Assembly: GCF_900103455.1 (NCBI RefSeq)
Contig: NZ_FNHI01000005.1
Coordinates: forward strand, 62,001 to 126,000
Direction: 5' to 3'
Source: Streptomyces wuyuanensis
GTDB taxonomy: Bacteria; Actinomycetota; Actinomycetes; Streptomycetales; Streptomycetaceae
DNA length: 64,000 nucleotides
Positions 1 to 7,651 of the stretch are shown here, piece by piece (positions within the stretch are counted from its first letter, which is position 1; the number at the start of each line of letters is the position of its first letter). Under the pieces are notes generated by a model. It had not been told where the DNA came from and ran no database searches. It saw only the letters and a program-made list of their open reading frames with translations. A program made the position numbers and the translations under genes.

Positions 1-1169
1 TCGAACCGCTCCCTCGCGTCCCGCAGCCAGTTGAAGGCGTCGGCGTTGACCGCCGTGACCCGCGGGTCCGCGAGTGCGTGGCCGTTGAGCTCGCTGAGCG
101 GCTCGAAGCCGCGGGCCAGCCGGGTCATCGCCGGGTCCAGATCGACCAGCGTCACCTTCCGGACGCGGTCGTACCGCAGCACCTCCCGCAGGGCCAGCGC
201 GTCCCCGCCGCCGAGGATCAGCACGGACTCGTGCCGCCCCGACATGGCGGGGTGCACCAGGGCCTCGTGGTAGCGGTACTCGTCGACGGAGGAGAACTGC
301 AGGTCGCCGTTGAGGAAGAGCCGGGTGTCGGGCTCCCCGGTGAAGGCCGTGGACCGGGTGACGACGATGTCCTGGTACGGCGTCGTCTCGGCGTGGATGA
401 TCGGGTCCCGGTAGAGCTGCTGCCGCGCGGTGACCTCGATGTCGTCGGCCAGGACGTACACCGAACCGAGCACGGCCAGGACCGCAGTGACCCCGATGAG
501 CAGCCCGGTGCGCACCGAACGGCGGGTCTGCCGGCGGAAGATCCACAGGACGACCACGACCCCGGCCACGGCATTGACCGCCCCCACCACCAGGGCGCCC
601 TTGAGCTGGCCGAAGGTCGGCAGGAGCAGCAGCGGGAAGCACAGGCCGCCGACGAGGGCGCCGATGTAGTCGACGGCGAACATGTCGGCGACGGCGCTGC
701 CCGCCTCCTGGCGGCGGATGCGCTGCAGCAGCGTCATCAGCAGCGGGATCTCCGCCCCGATGAGGAGGCCGACGACGAACGAGACGACCACCATGGCCGG
801 CATGTAGACGCGCAGCCAGGCGAACGACAGGTAGAGGACGAGCACCGACAGACCGCCGACGAGCGCGAGCACGGCCTCCACGGCGGCGAAGGCGCCGACG
901 GCACGGCGCTGCAGCGGTTTGGCCGCCAGCGAGCCGACGCCCATGGCGAAGACCATGACGGAGATGACCACCGAGGTCTGCATCACGGAGTTGCCGATGA
1001 GGTAACTGCCCAGCGCCGTCAGGGCGAGCTCGTACACGAGCCCGCAGGCGGCGCAGAGGAACACGGAGAACAGCAGCAGCACCCGCGCCCCTCGGGACCT
1101 GACGGGGGACTCGGGTGCGGTGGCTGTGCGTTCCTGCGCGGCTGTGCGGTCCTGCACGGTGGTGCTCAC
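1..1169 (-). CDS. Membrane-fused spermidine synthase (polyamine aminopropyltransferase), partial
   Basis: Reverse-strand gene starting at a GTG (1169) and running off the left edge, so only about 389 N-terminal residues are present. The first half is strongly hydrophobic with about seven membrane segments (for example the stretch starting VLLLFSVFLCAACGLVYE). The second half carries the aminopropyltransferase fold with an S-adenosyl-binding motif LGGGDALALRE and an acidic LVDLDP motif. The family transfers aminopropyl groups from decarboxylated SAM to putrescine or related amines. The usual GGGDG is GGGDA here. It begins 7 bp after the stop of the DUF350 gene and is the last gene of a four-gene operon. 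The membrane fusion is a known actinobacterial architecture; its real substrate is not certain. Confidence 0.88.
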   Translation of the reverse strand, partial: MSTTVQDRTAAQERTATAPESPVRSRGARVLLLFSVFLCAACGLVYELALTALGSYLIGNSVMQTSVVISVMVFAMGVGSLAAKPLQRRAVGAFAAVEAVLALVGGLSVLVLYLSFAWLRVYMPAMVVVSFVVGLLIGAEIPLLMTLLQRIRRQEAGSAVADMFAVDYIGALVGGLCFPLLLLPTFGQLKGALVVGAVNAVAGVVVVLWIFRRQTRRSVRTGLLIGVTAVLAVLGSVYVLADDIEVTARQQLYRDPIIHAETTPYQDIVVTRSTAFTGEPDTRLFLNGDLQFSSVDEYRYHEALVHPAMSGRHESVLILGGGDALALREVLRYDRVRKVTLVDLDPAMTRLARGFEPLSELNGHALADPRVTAVNADAFNWLRDARERF

Positions 1170-1176
1170 CGGGTGG

Positions 1177-1614
1177 TCAGGAGACCGCGGCGCCGACCAT
1201 GAAGGCCGTGCCGATGTACATCGCGGCCTGCACCCAGGCGGCGGGGTGCGGACGGTCGCCGTTGTCGTCGAGCACGGCCTCGCCGAGGCGGCCCGGCGTC
1301 AGCAGTCCGACGATGCAGGACACGAGCGTCATCACGACGACTCCGGCGAGGCCGTACAGCAGGGTGCTGAACAGTCCGAGGCCGAGGCCCTGTTCGGACT
1401 CGCTCGCCCGGATGGACTGGTCGATGACGAGGCCGATGGCGATGGTCTGCCCGGCGAGGAGGACCGCGGCGCCGCGGTTGCGCTCCGTCCACACCACGTG
1501 GACGAGCTTGCCGGGGGTCACCAGGTCGAGTGCGACGAAGCCCACGACCATCACGATGAAGCCGGTGAGGCCGTAGAGCAGGGCGGTGCCTGCGGACTCG
1601 AGGATCTCTGCCAC
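1177..1614 (-). CDS. DUF350 family membrane protein
   Basis: A 145-residue protein from GTG 1614 (start MAEILESAGTALLYG), with an AAAGG-like ribosome site upstream. It has about four membrane segments arranged as two similar halves: LLYGLTGFIVMVVGFVALDLVTPG and LLYGLAGVVVMTLVSCIVGLLTPG repeat the same pattern, which is the DUF350 duplication. Function is unknown for the family. In many actinobacteria DUF350 proteins sit beside a membrane-fused spermidine synthase and a DUF4247 lipoprotein, as here. It is translated just ahead of the synthase, so a role in the same envelope or polyamine process is a fair inference only. Confidence 0.85.
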   Translation of the reverse strand: MAEILESAGTALLYGLTGFIVMVVGFVALDLVTPGKLVHVVWTERNRGAAVLLAGQTIAIGLVIDQSIRASESEQGLGLGLFSTLLYGLAGVVVMTLVSCIVGLLTPGRLGEAVLDDNGDRPHPAAWVQAAMYIGTAFMVGAAVS

Positions 1615-1666
1615 GGGGGTGCCTTTCGGGGACGTCGTCGGGATTCGGGTGGGCGGATCGAGGGGG

Positions 1667-2071
1667 CTACTTGCCGGAGCCGGGGCCACCGCCGCGGAAG
1701 GCGTCGGTCTCGGGGTCCGGCCAGACGTTGCCGATGCGGGACTTCCAGCGCTTGTGGCCGGTGCGGTAGTCGTCGATCTCGATCCGGCTGCCCTGGAGGT
1801 ACGGGCTGATGGCGACGATGTCGTCCCGGTAGCGAAGGAAGACCATGTCCCCGCCGTCGATCCGGTCCGTGGACGCGGCGTGCCCGTGTATCTCGTCACC
1901 GACCTTGGAGATCCGGTCCGAGGGGTCGGTGTAGCCGGGGCCGCTGCCGCCGTACTGCTGCCGGATCCAGGAGGACGGGACGGCGTTGCCGTCGTCGTCC
2001 GGCTCGTCGGAACACGCGGTGAGCGCGGCCATGGCGAGCATCGTCGCGGTGAGGAGTCGGACGGTCTTCAA
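1667..2071 (-). CDS. DUF4247 family lipoprotein
   Basis: A 134-residue protein. The start is chosen at TTG 2071 because it overlaps the TGA of the upstream DUF2617 gene as TTGA, and because it gives a clean lipoprotein signal: Lys2, Arg5, a hydrophobic core, and the lipobox L-T-A-C with Cys20. An in-frame start further upstream would bury the signal. The mature part contains a conserved RYRDDIVAISPYLQGSRIEIDDYRTGHKRW segment typical of DUF4247. It is anchored outside the membrane. Function unknown; the context is the DUF2617-DUF4247-DUF350-spermidine synthase operon. Confidence 0.82.
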   Translation of the reverse strand: MKTVRLLTATMLAMAALTACSDEPDDDGNAVPSSWIRQQYGGSGPGYTDPSDRISKVGDEIHGHAASTDRIDGGDMVFLRYRDDIVAISPYLQGSRIEIDDYRTGHKRWKSRIGNVWPDPETDAFRGGGPGSGK

Positions 2072-2562
2072 CGGGCCTCCAGCCGGGTCTGCGTCGCCAC
2101 GATCTGGCGGCTCTGCGGATAGGTGTGCCAAGTGCGCCAGCTCAGCCCGGTGCCGTGCGGTTCGACGGCCAGCGCGGTGACGGCGTCCGGAGAACCTGGG
2201 AAGACCCCGCAGAGCGACCTCGGGTCACCGTCGCAGCGGGCGCGTACGGCGGCCACACGCTCGGTGAACTCCGCGGCGGTGCAGTGCAGCACGCGGGCGC
2301 CGAAGTGATAGCGCCAGTCGTCGAACTCGTGCGTCGCGGACTCCGGCAGCCCGCACTCGACGCCGGGCAGACAGGCCACCGTCTCCCGGACCGGACCGGC
2401 GAGGACCTGGTGCGAGGCGCCGAGCAGCCGCAGTTGTACGTCGATCCCGGCGACGGTGAGGTCGCGCACGGCGAGCGCCGGGTGCTCGGACCGGCCCAGC
2501 GTGAAGGACAGCTGGTCGGCTCCGGTGTCCAGATAGGGGGTCGCGAGGGGTATGCCGGTCAT
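2068..2562 (-). CDS. DUF2617 family protein
   Basis: A 164-residue soluble protein with no signal peptide or membrane segment. It matches the DUF2617 family as recalled (LATPYLDTGADQLSFTLGR near the start, FDDWRYHFGARV in the middle, AVEPHGTGLSWRTWHTYP near the end). It is the first well-supported gene of the minus-strand operon and its stop overlaps the start of the DUF4247 gene. Function is unknown. The ATG at 2562 overlaps by ATGA the end of a possible 40-codon reading frame upstream (2559-2681). Confidence 0.8.
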   Translation of the reverse strand: MTGIPLATPYLDTGADQLSFTLGRSEHPALAVRDLTVAGIDVQLRLLGASHQVLAGPVRETVACLPGVECGLPESATHEFDDWRYHFGARVLHCTAAEFTERVAAVRARCDGDPRSLCGVFPGSPDAVTALAVEPHGTGLSWRTWHTYPQSRQIVATQTRLEAR

Positions 2563-2583
2563 GCGCCGACGCCCGCGCGGATC

Positions 2584-2778
2584 TCACGGGCCCGCGCCGA
2601 GCGGGCCGCCCACGGCACGGCCGGCGCGACTGAGGCGCCGCAGGCGCCACCGGCGCCGGCCACGGCGAGCACGGGCTTCACGACGGACGATCCCCTGGGC
2701 TTCGGTACGGGCAATGAGCGCGCTGAGTATGGCACAGCGATCGGGCGCCAGTTCGGGCAGATCGCTCACCTCGATCAT
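2584..2778 (-). CDS. Possible small hypothetical protein (doubtful)
   Basis: A 64-codon frame from ATG 2778, starting MIEVSDLPELAPDRCA, with a GAGG just upstream. The first half looks protein-like; the second half is an arginine-rich run typical of an off-frame read of GC-rich DNA. A second frame, GTG 2681 to TGA 2559 (40 codons, MKPVLAVAGAGG...), overlaps it and couples by ATGA to DUF2617. Either one is the real leader gene, or this is one gene with a frameshift between the frames, or neither is coding. Not recognised. Confidence 0.25.
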   Translation of the reverse strand: MIEVSDLPELAPDRCAILSALIARTEAQGIVRREARARRGRRRWRLRRLSRAGRAVGGPLGAGP

Positions 2779-2782
2779 TACC

Positions 2783-2811
2783 CTCAGGTGGGTATCCGAC
2801 TTCTTTGTCGG
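2783..2811. promoter_or_regulatory. Inverted repeat in the promoter region of the imine-reductase-like gene
   Basis: The region between the minus-strand operon and the oxidoreductase gene contains CCGAC-ttcttt-GTCGG inside a longer run with two GGTA boxes. It lies about 40 bp before the ATG at 2842. It may be an operator for a MarR- or HxlR-type repressor, which often control such reductases, but no regulator gene lies next to it in this window. Confidence 0.3.
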
Positions 2812-2841
2812 TACTTGTGACGGTCTGCGAGCCGGATCAGC

Positions 2842-3750
2842 ATGATCCTCATGTCCTTCGAGAACACCGCCCCCGCTGTCCCCGCTGCCCCCGTGACCGT
2901 GCTCGGGCTCGGCGCCATGGGCCGTGCCCTCGCCGGCGCGTTCCTGGACGCCGGCCACCCCACCACCGTCTGGAACCGCTCACCCGGGAAGGGCGGCGAA
3001 CTGGCCGGGCGCGGAGCCGTGCCCGCCGCCACCCCCGAGGAGGCCGTGCGCGCGAGCGGGCTCGTCGTGGTGTGCGTCGTCGACGACGCGGCCGCCCGCG
3101 CGGTGCTCGAACCGCTCGCGGCCGCGCTCCGCGGCCGGGTCCTGGTCAACCTCACCTCCGACACCCCGGAACGGTCCCGCGCGACGGCGGCCTGGGCCGC
3201 CGCGCACTCCGTCCCGTATCTGGACGGCTCGGTGATGGTCCCGACGCCGGTCGTCGGGAGTCCCGACGCACTGCTGTTCCACTCCGGTTCGCGCGAGGCG
3301 TTCGAGCGCCACGAGTCCACGCTCCGGGCCCTCGGCGGGAGGACCGTCTTCATCGGCGAGGACCCCGGACTCGCGGCGCTCTACGACCTCGCGCTGCTCG
3401 ACTTCTTCTACGGCGGCATGGCGGCCCTCGTGCACGCCTTCGCCCTGGTCACGGCCGACGGTGTGAAGGCGGCCGACATCGTGCCGCACCTCGGCACCAT
3501 CGTGGAGATCCTGCCGCCGATCGCCGCGCACACGGCGGCCGCCGTCGACGCCCGGAGCTACCCGGGCGGGGAGGCCAACCTCGCCATGATGGCGGCCGGT
3601 GTCGGCCACGTCCTCCGGGCCGCCCGCACACGCGGCCTCGACGTCGGCCAACTCGAGGCGATCAGTGCGGTGGTGGAGCGGGCGGTGGCCCGGGGCCACG
3701 GTGGGCACGACTGGTCGAGCACGGTGGAGGCGGTGCGGGACAGCCCTTGA
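2842..3750 (+). CDS. NAD(P)-binding imine-reductase-like oxidoreductase
   Basis: A 302-residue protein with an N-terminal Rossmann domain whose dinucleotide motif is VTVLGLGAMGRALA, followed by the TVWNRS segment that binds the NADP phosphate in beta-hydroxyacid dehydrogenase/imine reductase relatives. The C-terminal half is helical (LYDLALLDFFYGGMAALVHAF), the dimerisation part that forms the active site. It lacks the catalytic Lys pattern of true hydroxyisobutyrate dehydrogenases, which points to the imine reductase side of the superfamily. Substrate unknown. Alternative start ATG 2851. It is monocistronic and ends 15 bp before the convergent DUF418 gene. Confidence 0.8.
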   Translation: MILMSFENTAPAVPAAPVTVLGLGAMGRALAGAFLDAGHPTTVWNRSPGKGGELAGRGAVPAATPEEAVRASGLVVVCVVDDAAARAVLEPLAAALRGRVLVNLTSDTPERSRATAAWAAAHSVPYLDGSVMVPTPVVGSPDALLFHSGSREAFERHESTLRALGGRTVFIGEDPGLAALYDLALLDFFYGGMAALVHAFALVTADGVKAADIVPHLGTIVEILPPIAAHTAAAVDARSYPGGEANLAMMAAGVGHVLRAARTRGLDVGQLEAISAVVERAVARGHGGHDWSSTVEAVRDSP

Positions 3751-3765
3751 GCCGGGGGCGACCGG

Positions 3766-5025
3766 CTACGCGGCCCTTCCGTACATCAGCCGCCGCAGCA
3801 CGGCCTCGGCCGGGCCGCGGCGGCCCCGCCGTTCCAGCGCGTACGCACCGGCGACCGTCAGCAGCCAGACTCCGGTGCCGAAGAGGGCCATCGAGGCACT
3901 GCCCAGGTGCTCGCCGAGGCCGAGACCCCAGGCCGCGAGCACCGGTGCGAAGAGCAGGGAGTGGGTGAGGTAGCAGGACAGCGACCGCTTCCCGGCGGCG
4001 GCGAGGGCCGGCACGACGGGCAGGCCCGACCGCGGCGGGCGGGAGGCCCACCAGCGGGCGAAGAGGGCGACGGCGGCGACATAGCCGAGTCCGGCCGCGT
4101 TTCCCGTGACGTCCCGCAGCGCGGTGAGCGCTCCCGACTCGCTCTGCGCGGCGTCGGGCACGTGCAGCACACCGACGTGGGCGAGTGCGGCGGGCAGTGC
4201 GCCGAGCCAGCCCACGGCGATGCCGAGGACGGCGGTGCCGCGGAGCAGGGGCAGATGGCGGTCCGGCTCCTCCAGGACACGCAGGCGGGCAGCCCAGAAG
4301 CCCAGCAGGAAGATGACGTAACCGCCGAGGACGAGGCTGAGGGGTGCCGCGCCGAAGGTGAGGAGCAGGCCGGTGGACAGCCGGGTGCCGGCGGCCTCGA
4401 ACCAGTTCTCCTCGCCGCTCGCGTACAGCACGTACCCCGGCTCGGCCCCGGGGTCGCCGATCGCGCCCAGCCCTCCGTCGAGCACGGCGTACAGGACCGG
4501 ACCCGCGGTGACGAGCACCAGTTGCACCGAGGCGATCAGGACCCACCACTTCAGGGCGCGTTCGCTGCGGCGGAGGAACAGCCATCCGAGCAGGAGGCTC
4601 AACATCCCGTAGTAGCCGAGGATGTCACCCGCCATCAGGAGTATCGCGTGGGCGAGGCCCAGCGCGACCAGCCACATGCTGCGCCGGCGCAGTATCGCGG
4701 CGGCGTCGCGCTCCGTGGTGCCGGCGGCGGTCTGACGCAGGAAGAGCTGCATCATCCCGTAGCCGAAGAGGAACGCGAAGAGCGGGTAGATCCGCATGTC
4801 CAGGACCACGATCATCGTGAACTGCACCGCCTGGTCGAGCGGCGACCCGTCGACGGGGTGCCAGCCGGACGGCCCCCGACGGGCGGCCCACAGGTGGTAG
4901 GCGGTGTTGGACAGCACGATGAGCAGAAGCATCAGCCCCCGTGCGACGTCGGGGGCGAGTGCGCGCTCGTCGCCTCGTACGGCCCCGCGCCGCAGGGGCC
5001 CTTCAGTGGTGGTCTCCACGGTCAT
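3766..5025 (-). CDS. DUF418 family integral membrane protein
   Basis: A 419-residue protein with about nine hydrophobic segments. It opens with the DVARGLMLLLIVLSN signature seen in DUF418/YeiB proteins and has the family's FAFLFGYGMMQLF segment after the first periplasmic loop. The conserved C-terminal DUF418 region covers roughly residues 260-400 (AAGKRSLSCYLTHSLLF). Function is unknown; the fold is related to membrane acyltransferases. The terminal stretch of the gene converges on the oxidoreductase gene with only 15 bp between stops and no obvious terminator. Confidence 0.88.
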   Translation of the reverse strand: MTVETTTEGPLRRGAVRGDERALAPDVARGLMLLLIVLSNTAYHLWAARRGPSGWHPVDGSPLDQAVQFTMIVVLDMRIYPLFAFLFGYGMMQLFLRQTAAGTTERDAAAILRRRSMWLVALGLAHAILLMAGDILGYYGMLSLLLGWLFLRRSERALKWWVLIASVQLVLVTAGPVLYAVLDGGLGAIGDPGAEPGYVLYASGEENWFEAAGTRLSTGLLLTFGAAPLSLVLGGYVIFLLGFWAARLRVLEEPDRHLPLLRGTAVLGIAVGWLGALPAALAHVGVLHVPDAAQSESGALTALRDVTGNAAGLGYVAAVALFARWWASRPPRSGLPVVPALAAAGKRSLSCYLTHSLLFAPVLAAWGLGLGEHLGSASMALFGTGVWLLTVAGAYALERRGRRGPAEAVLRRLMYGRAA

Positions 5026-5036
5026 GCGGCAACGCT

Positions 5037-5199
5037 AAGGGCTGTCCCGTCATCCCCAGCCGGCGCGCGTCGACAGCTGCGGCACCTCGCTGCGTTGTCG
5101 GATCGCCGAATGCGCCCGGTATGAGGACGACCCTCGGCCTTGGGATGCACCGCATCCGACGCCGCGCGCCGATCCCCCGGTGATGACGGGACAGCCCTT
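5037..5199. repeat. MITE-like element, 163 bp, with 18-bp terminal inverted repeats
   Basis: The ends are AAGGGCTGTCCCGTCATC (5037-5054) and its exact reverse complement (5182-5199). Pairing continues inward imperfectly through GCGCGCG and ATCCGAC blocks, so the whole element could fold into one long hairpin. There is no open reading frame inside that looks real and no clear target-site duplication. It fills the gap between the DUF418 gene and the helD promoter. The layout is that of a non-autonomous, transposase-mobilised miniature element or a dispersed Streptomyces intergenic repeat. Confidence 0.65.
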
Positions 5200-5318
5200 G
5201 GGGCGGCCGTGGGCCGGGCGGCATCCGTCTTCCGTGGAGGGCCGCGCGACGAGAGTGCCGGCGGCGGTCGCCGCCCGGGGTCGATGTGTCCCGGACAACA
5301 AAAAATCCCGGTCCGAAT

Positions 5319-5397
5319 TTGACGGGCCGGGCATTTCTCCGCGTATATTGAATAGTTCCGTGTTCGGACGTGACAAAGAACGCGGAGAACTTCAATA
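5319..5397 (+). promoter_or_regulatory. helD promoter region with interleaved inverted repeats
   Basis: An AT-rich patch ahead of helD. TTGACG at 5319-5324 and TATATT at 5344-5349 resemble -35 and -10 boxes, spaced 19 bp. TTCTCCGCG (5335-5343) pairs with CGCGGAGAA (5381-5389), and TATTGAA (5346-5352) pairs with TTCAATA (5391-5397). The two pairs interleave rather than nest. An operator spanning the promoter or a structured leader are both possible. Confidence 0.45.
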
Positions 5398-5425
5398 AAA
5401 GTACTGTAGCGCGTCAGGAGCTGAA

Positions 5426-7651
5426 TTGTCAACCGAGGAAATGCGGCAGGAGCAGCAATTCGTCTCCCTCGCCCACGAGCGGCTCGACCAGCTGCGGGGG
5501 GAGGCCGAGGCCGCCGTGCGTGCCACGATGGCGCAGGTCAGCACCGGTCGGCAGGCGCGTGTCGAGCGCGACATCGAGGTGGCGGAACAGTCCGCGTCGC
5601 TCTCCGCGCTGAATGCCGCCGACTCCGGACTCTGTTTCGGACGCATCGACCGGCGCGACGGAGTGACGTACCACATCGGGCGAACGGGAATCCGCCGGGA
5701 CGACGCCGAGCGAACGCCGCTGCTGATCGACTGGCGGGCACCCGTAGCGCGCCCGTTCTATCTCGCGACCGGCTACGAACCGCTCGGGCTGCGCAGGCGC
5801 AGGCACATCACCACCGAGGGCCGCACCGTCACCGCACTGCACGACGAGATCATGGACCTCGCCGACCCGACCCGCACCGGCTACGAGTCGCACGACGCCG
5901 ACGAGGTGCTGCTCGCCGCCCTGAACGGCGCCCGCACCGGGCGCATGGCGGACATCGTCTCCACGATCCAGGCCGAGCAGGACCACATCATCCGCGCCCC
6001 GCAGCACGGCGTGCTCGTCGTCGAGGGCGGTCCGGGCACCGGCAAGACCGCCGTCGCGCTGCACCGCGCCGCCTACCTCCTGTACGCCCACCGGGAGCAG
6101 CTCGCGAAGCGGGCCGTGCTGATCGTCGGGCCCAACCCGGCGTTCCTGGGCTACATCGGAGAGGTGCTGCCGTCCCTCGGCGAGACCGGCGTACTGCTGG
6201 CGACCGTCGGGGAGCTCTACCCGGGGGTCCACGCCACCGGCACCGACAGCCCCGCCGCCGCGGCGGTGAAGGGCCGCGCGGAGATGGCCGGCGTGCTCGC
6301 CGAGGCCGTACGGGACCGGCAGCAGGTCCCCGAGAAGGGCGAGCCGATCGTCATCGCGCACGACGACGGCGAGCTGGTCCTCGACTGGGACATCGCCGTC
6401 GAGGCGCGGCACAAGGCCCGCGAGACCGGGCTGCCGCACAACCTCGCCCGGCCCTACTTCGCCTTCCGCATCATCGACGACCTCACCACCCAGCTCGCCG
6501 ACCGCATCGGCGAGGACCCCTACGGCGGACCCAACTTCCTCGGCCCCGACGACATCGCCCAGCTCGGCAAGGCCGTCGCCGCCAGTGCGGAGGTGCACGC
6601 CGCCATCGCCTCGCTGTGGCCCCCGCTCACCCCCGAGGAGTTCCTCGCCGACTACCTCGCGGACCCCACGCACCTGGACGGGGAGGACGCGGACCTGATC
6701 AGACGCTCCGGCGGACCGTGGACCCCCGCCGACGTGCCCCTCCTCGACGAGGCGGCGGAACTCCTCGGCGAGGACGACTCCGCGGCCCGCGCCGCTGCGG
6801 AGGCCGAGCGGGCCCGCCAGATCGCCTACGCCCAGGGCGTGCTGGACGTGTCGTACGCCTCCCGCACCTACGAGTTCGAGGACAAGGAGGACGTCGACGC
6901 CGACGCCTCCGAGGTGCTGGCCGCGCACGACGTCATCGACGCCGAGCGCATGGCCGAACGGCAGGAGGAGATCGACCACCGCAGCGCCGCCGAACGCGCC
7001 GCCGCCGACCGGACCTGGGCGTTCGGGCACATCATCGTCGACGAGGCCCAGGAGCTGTCGGCCATGGCGTGGCGGCTGCTGATGCGCCGCTGCCCGACCC
7101 GCTCGATGACCCTCGTCGGGGACCCGGCCCAGACCGGTGACCTGGGGGGATGCGACTCCTGGGAGCGGATGCTCGCCCCGCACGTCGAGGACCGCTGGCG
7201 GCTGGCGCGGCTCGAGGTCAACTACCGTACGCCCGCGGAGATCATGGACTACGCGGCCGGGCGGCGCCGCGGCACCGACCCCGGCTTCAGCCCGCCGCGC
7301 TCCATCCGGTCCACCGGTGTCGCCCCCTGGGAGCGCACCGTGGAGCTCGCCGACGTGGCCGCCCTCGCCGCCGCCGAGGCGCCGGAGGAGGGCCGGCTCG
7401 CCGTCATCGCCCCGCGCGAGCTGCACGCCGAACTCACCGGCCTCGGCGACGACGGGCCGCTCGACCTCTCACGGCCCGTCGTCCTGCTCGACCCGCGCCA
7501 GGCCAAGGGCCTGGAGTTCGACACGGTGCTGGTGGTGGCGCCCGAGCGGATGCTGCCCAACGACCTCTATGTGGCGCTGACGAGGGCCACGCAGCGGCTC
7601 GGGGTCGTCACACCGGCTTCAGCCACACCGTCGCCAGCGGCGGCAGGGTGA
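5426..7651 (+). CDS. helD: HelD-family RNA polymerase-associated ATPase
   Basis: A 741-residue protein from TTG 5426, chosen for the AGGAG eight bases upstream. The N-terminus is helical ([23 protein letters not shown]), the arm that in HelD proteins enters the polymerase secondary channel. It is followed by the conserved [12 protein letters not shown] and [14 protein letters not shown] segments shared with mycobacterial HelD. Walker A is GGPGTGKT (201-208), Walker B is IIVDEAQE (536-543), and motif VI is [12 protein letters not shown] near the C-terminus. HelD dissociates stalled or idle RNA polymerase from DNA using ATP/GTP. The C-terminus is short ([13 protein letters not shown]) and its last 44 bp overlap the convergent glgB gene. 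It resembles housekeeping HelD more than the rifamycin-resistance HelR. Confidence 0.9.
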   Translation: MSTEEMRQEQQFVSLAHERLDQLRGEAEAAVRATMAQVSTGRQARVERDIEVAEQSASLSALNAADSGLCFGRIDRRDGVTYHIGRTGIRRDDAERTPLLIDWRAPVARPFYLATGYEPLGLRRRRHITTEGRTVTALHDEIMDLADPTRTGYESHDADEVLLAALNGARTGRMADIVSTIQAEQDHIIRAPQHGVLVVEGGPGTGKTAVALHRAAYLLYAHREQLAKRAVLIVGPNPAFLGYIGEVLPSLGETGVLLATVGELYPGVHATGTDSPAAAAVKGRAEMAGVLAEAVRDRQQVPEKGEPIVIAHDDGELVLDWDIAVEARHKARETGLPHNLARPYFAFRIIDDLTTQLADRIGEDPYGGPNFLGPDDIAQLGKAVAASAEVHAAIASLWPPLTPEEFLADYLADPTHLDGEDADLIRRSGGPWTPADVPLLDEAAELLGEDDSAARAAAEAERARQIAYAQGVLDVSYASRTYEFEDKEDVDADASEVLAAHDVIDAERMAERQEEIDHRSAAERAAADRTWAFGHIIVDEAQELSAMAWRLLMRRCPTRSMTLVGDPAQTGDLGGCDSWERMLAPHVEDRWRLARLEVNYRTPAEIMDYAAGRRRGTDPGFSPPRSIRSTGVAPWERTVELADVAALAAAEAPEEGRLAVIAPRELHAELTGLGDDGPLDLSRPVVLLDPRQAKGLEFDTVLVVAPERMLPNDLYVALTRATQRLGVVTPASATPSPAAAG

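Noticed and set aside
5426..7651. Rifamycin-resistance HelR for the HelD protein
   Set aside because: The N-terminal and [17 protein letters not shown] segments match housekeeping HelD; no rifamycin-associated element is seen in the promoter.
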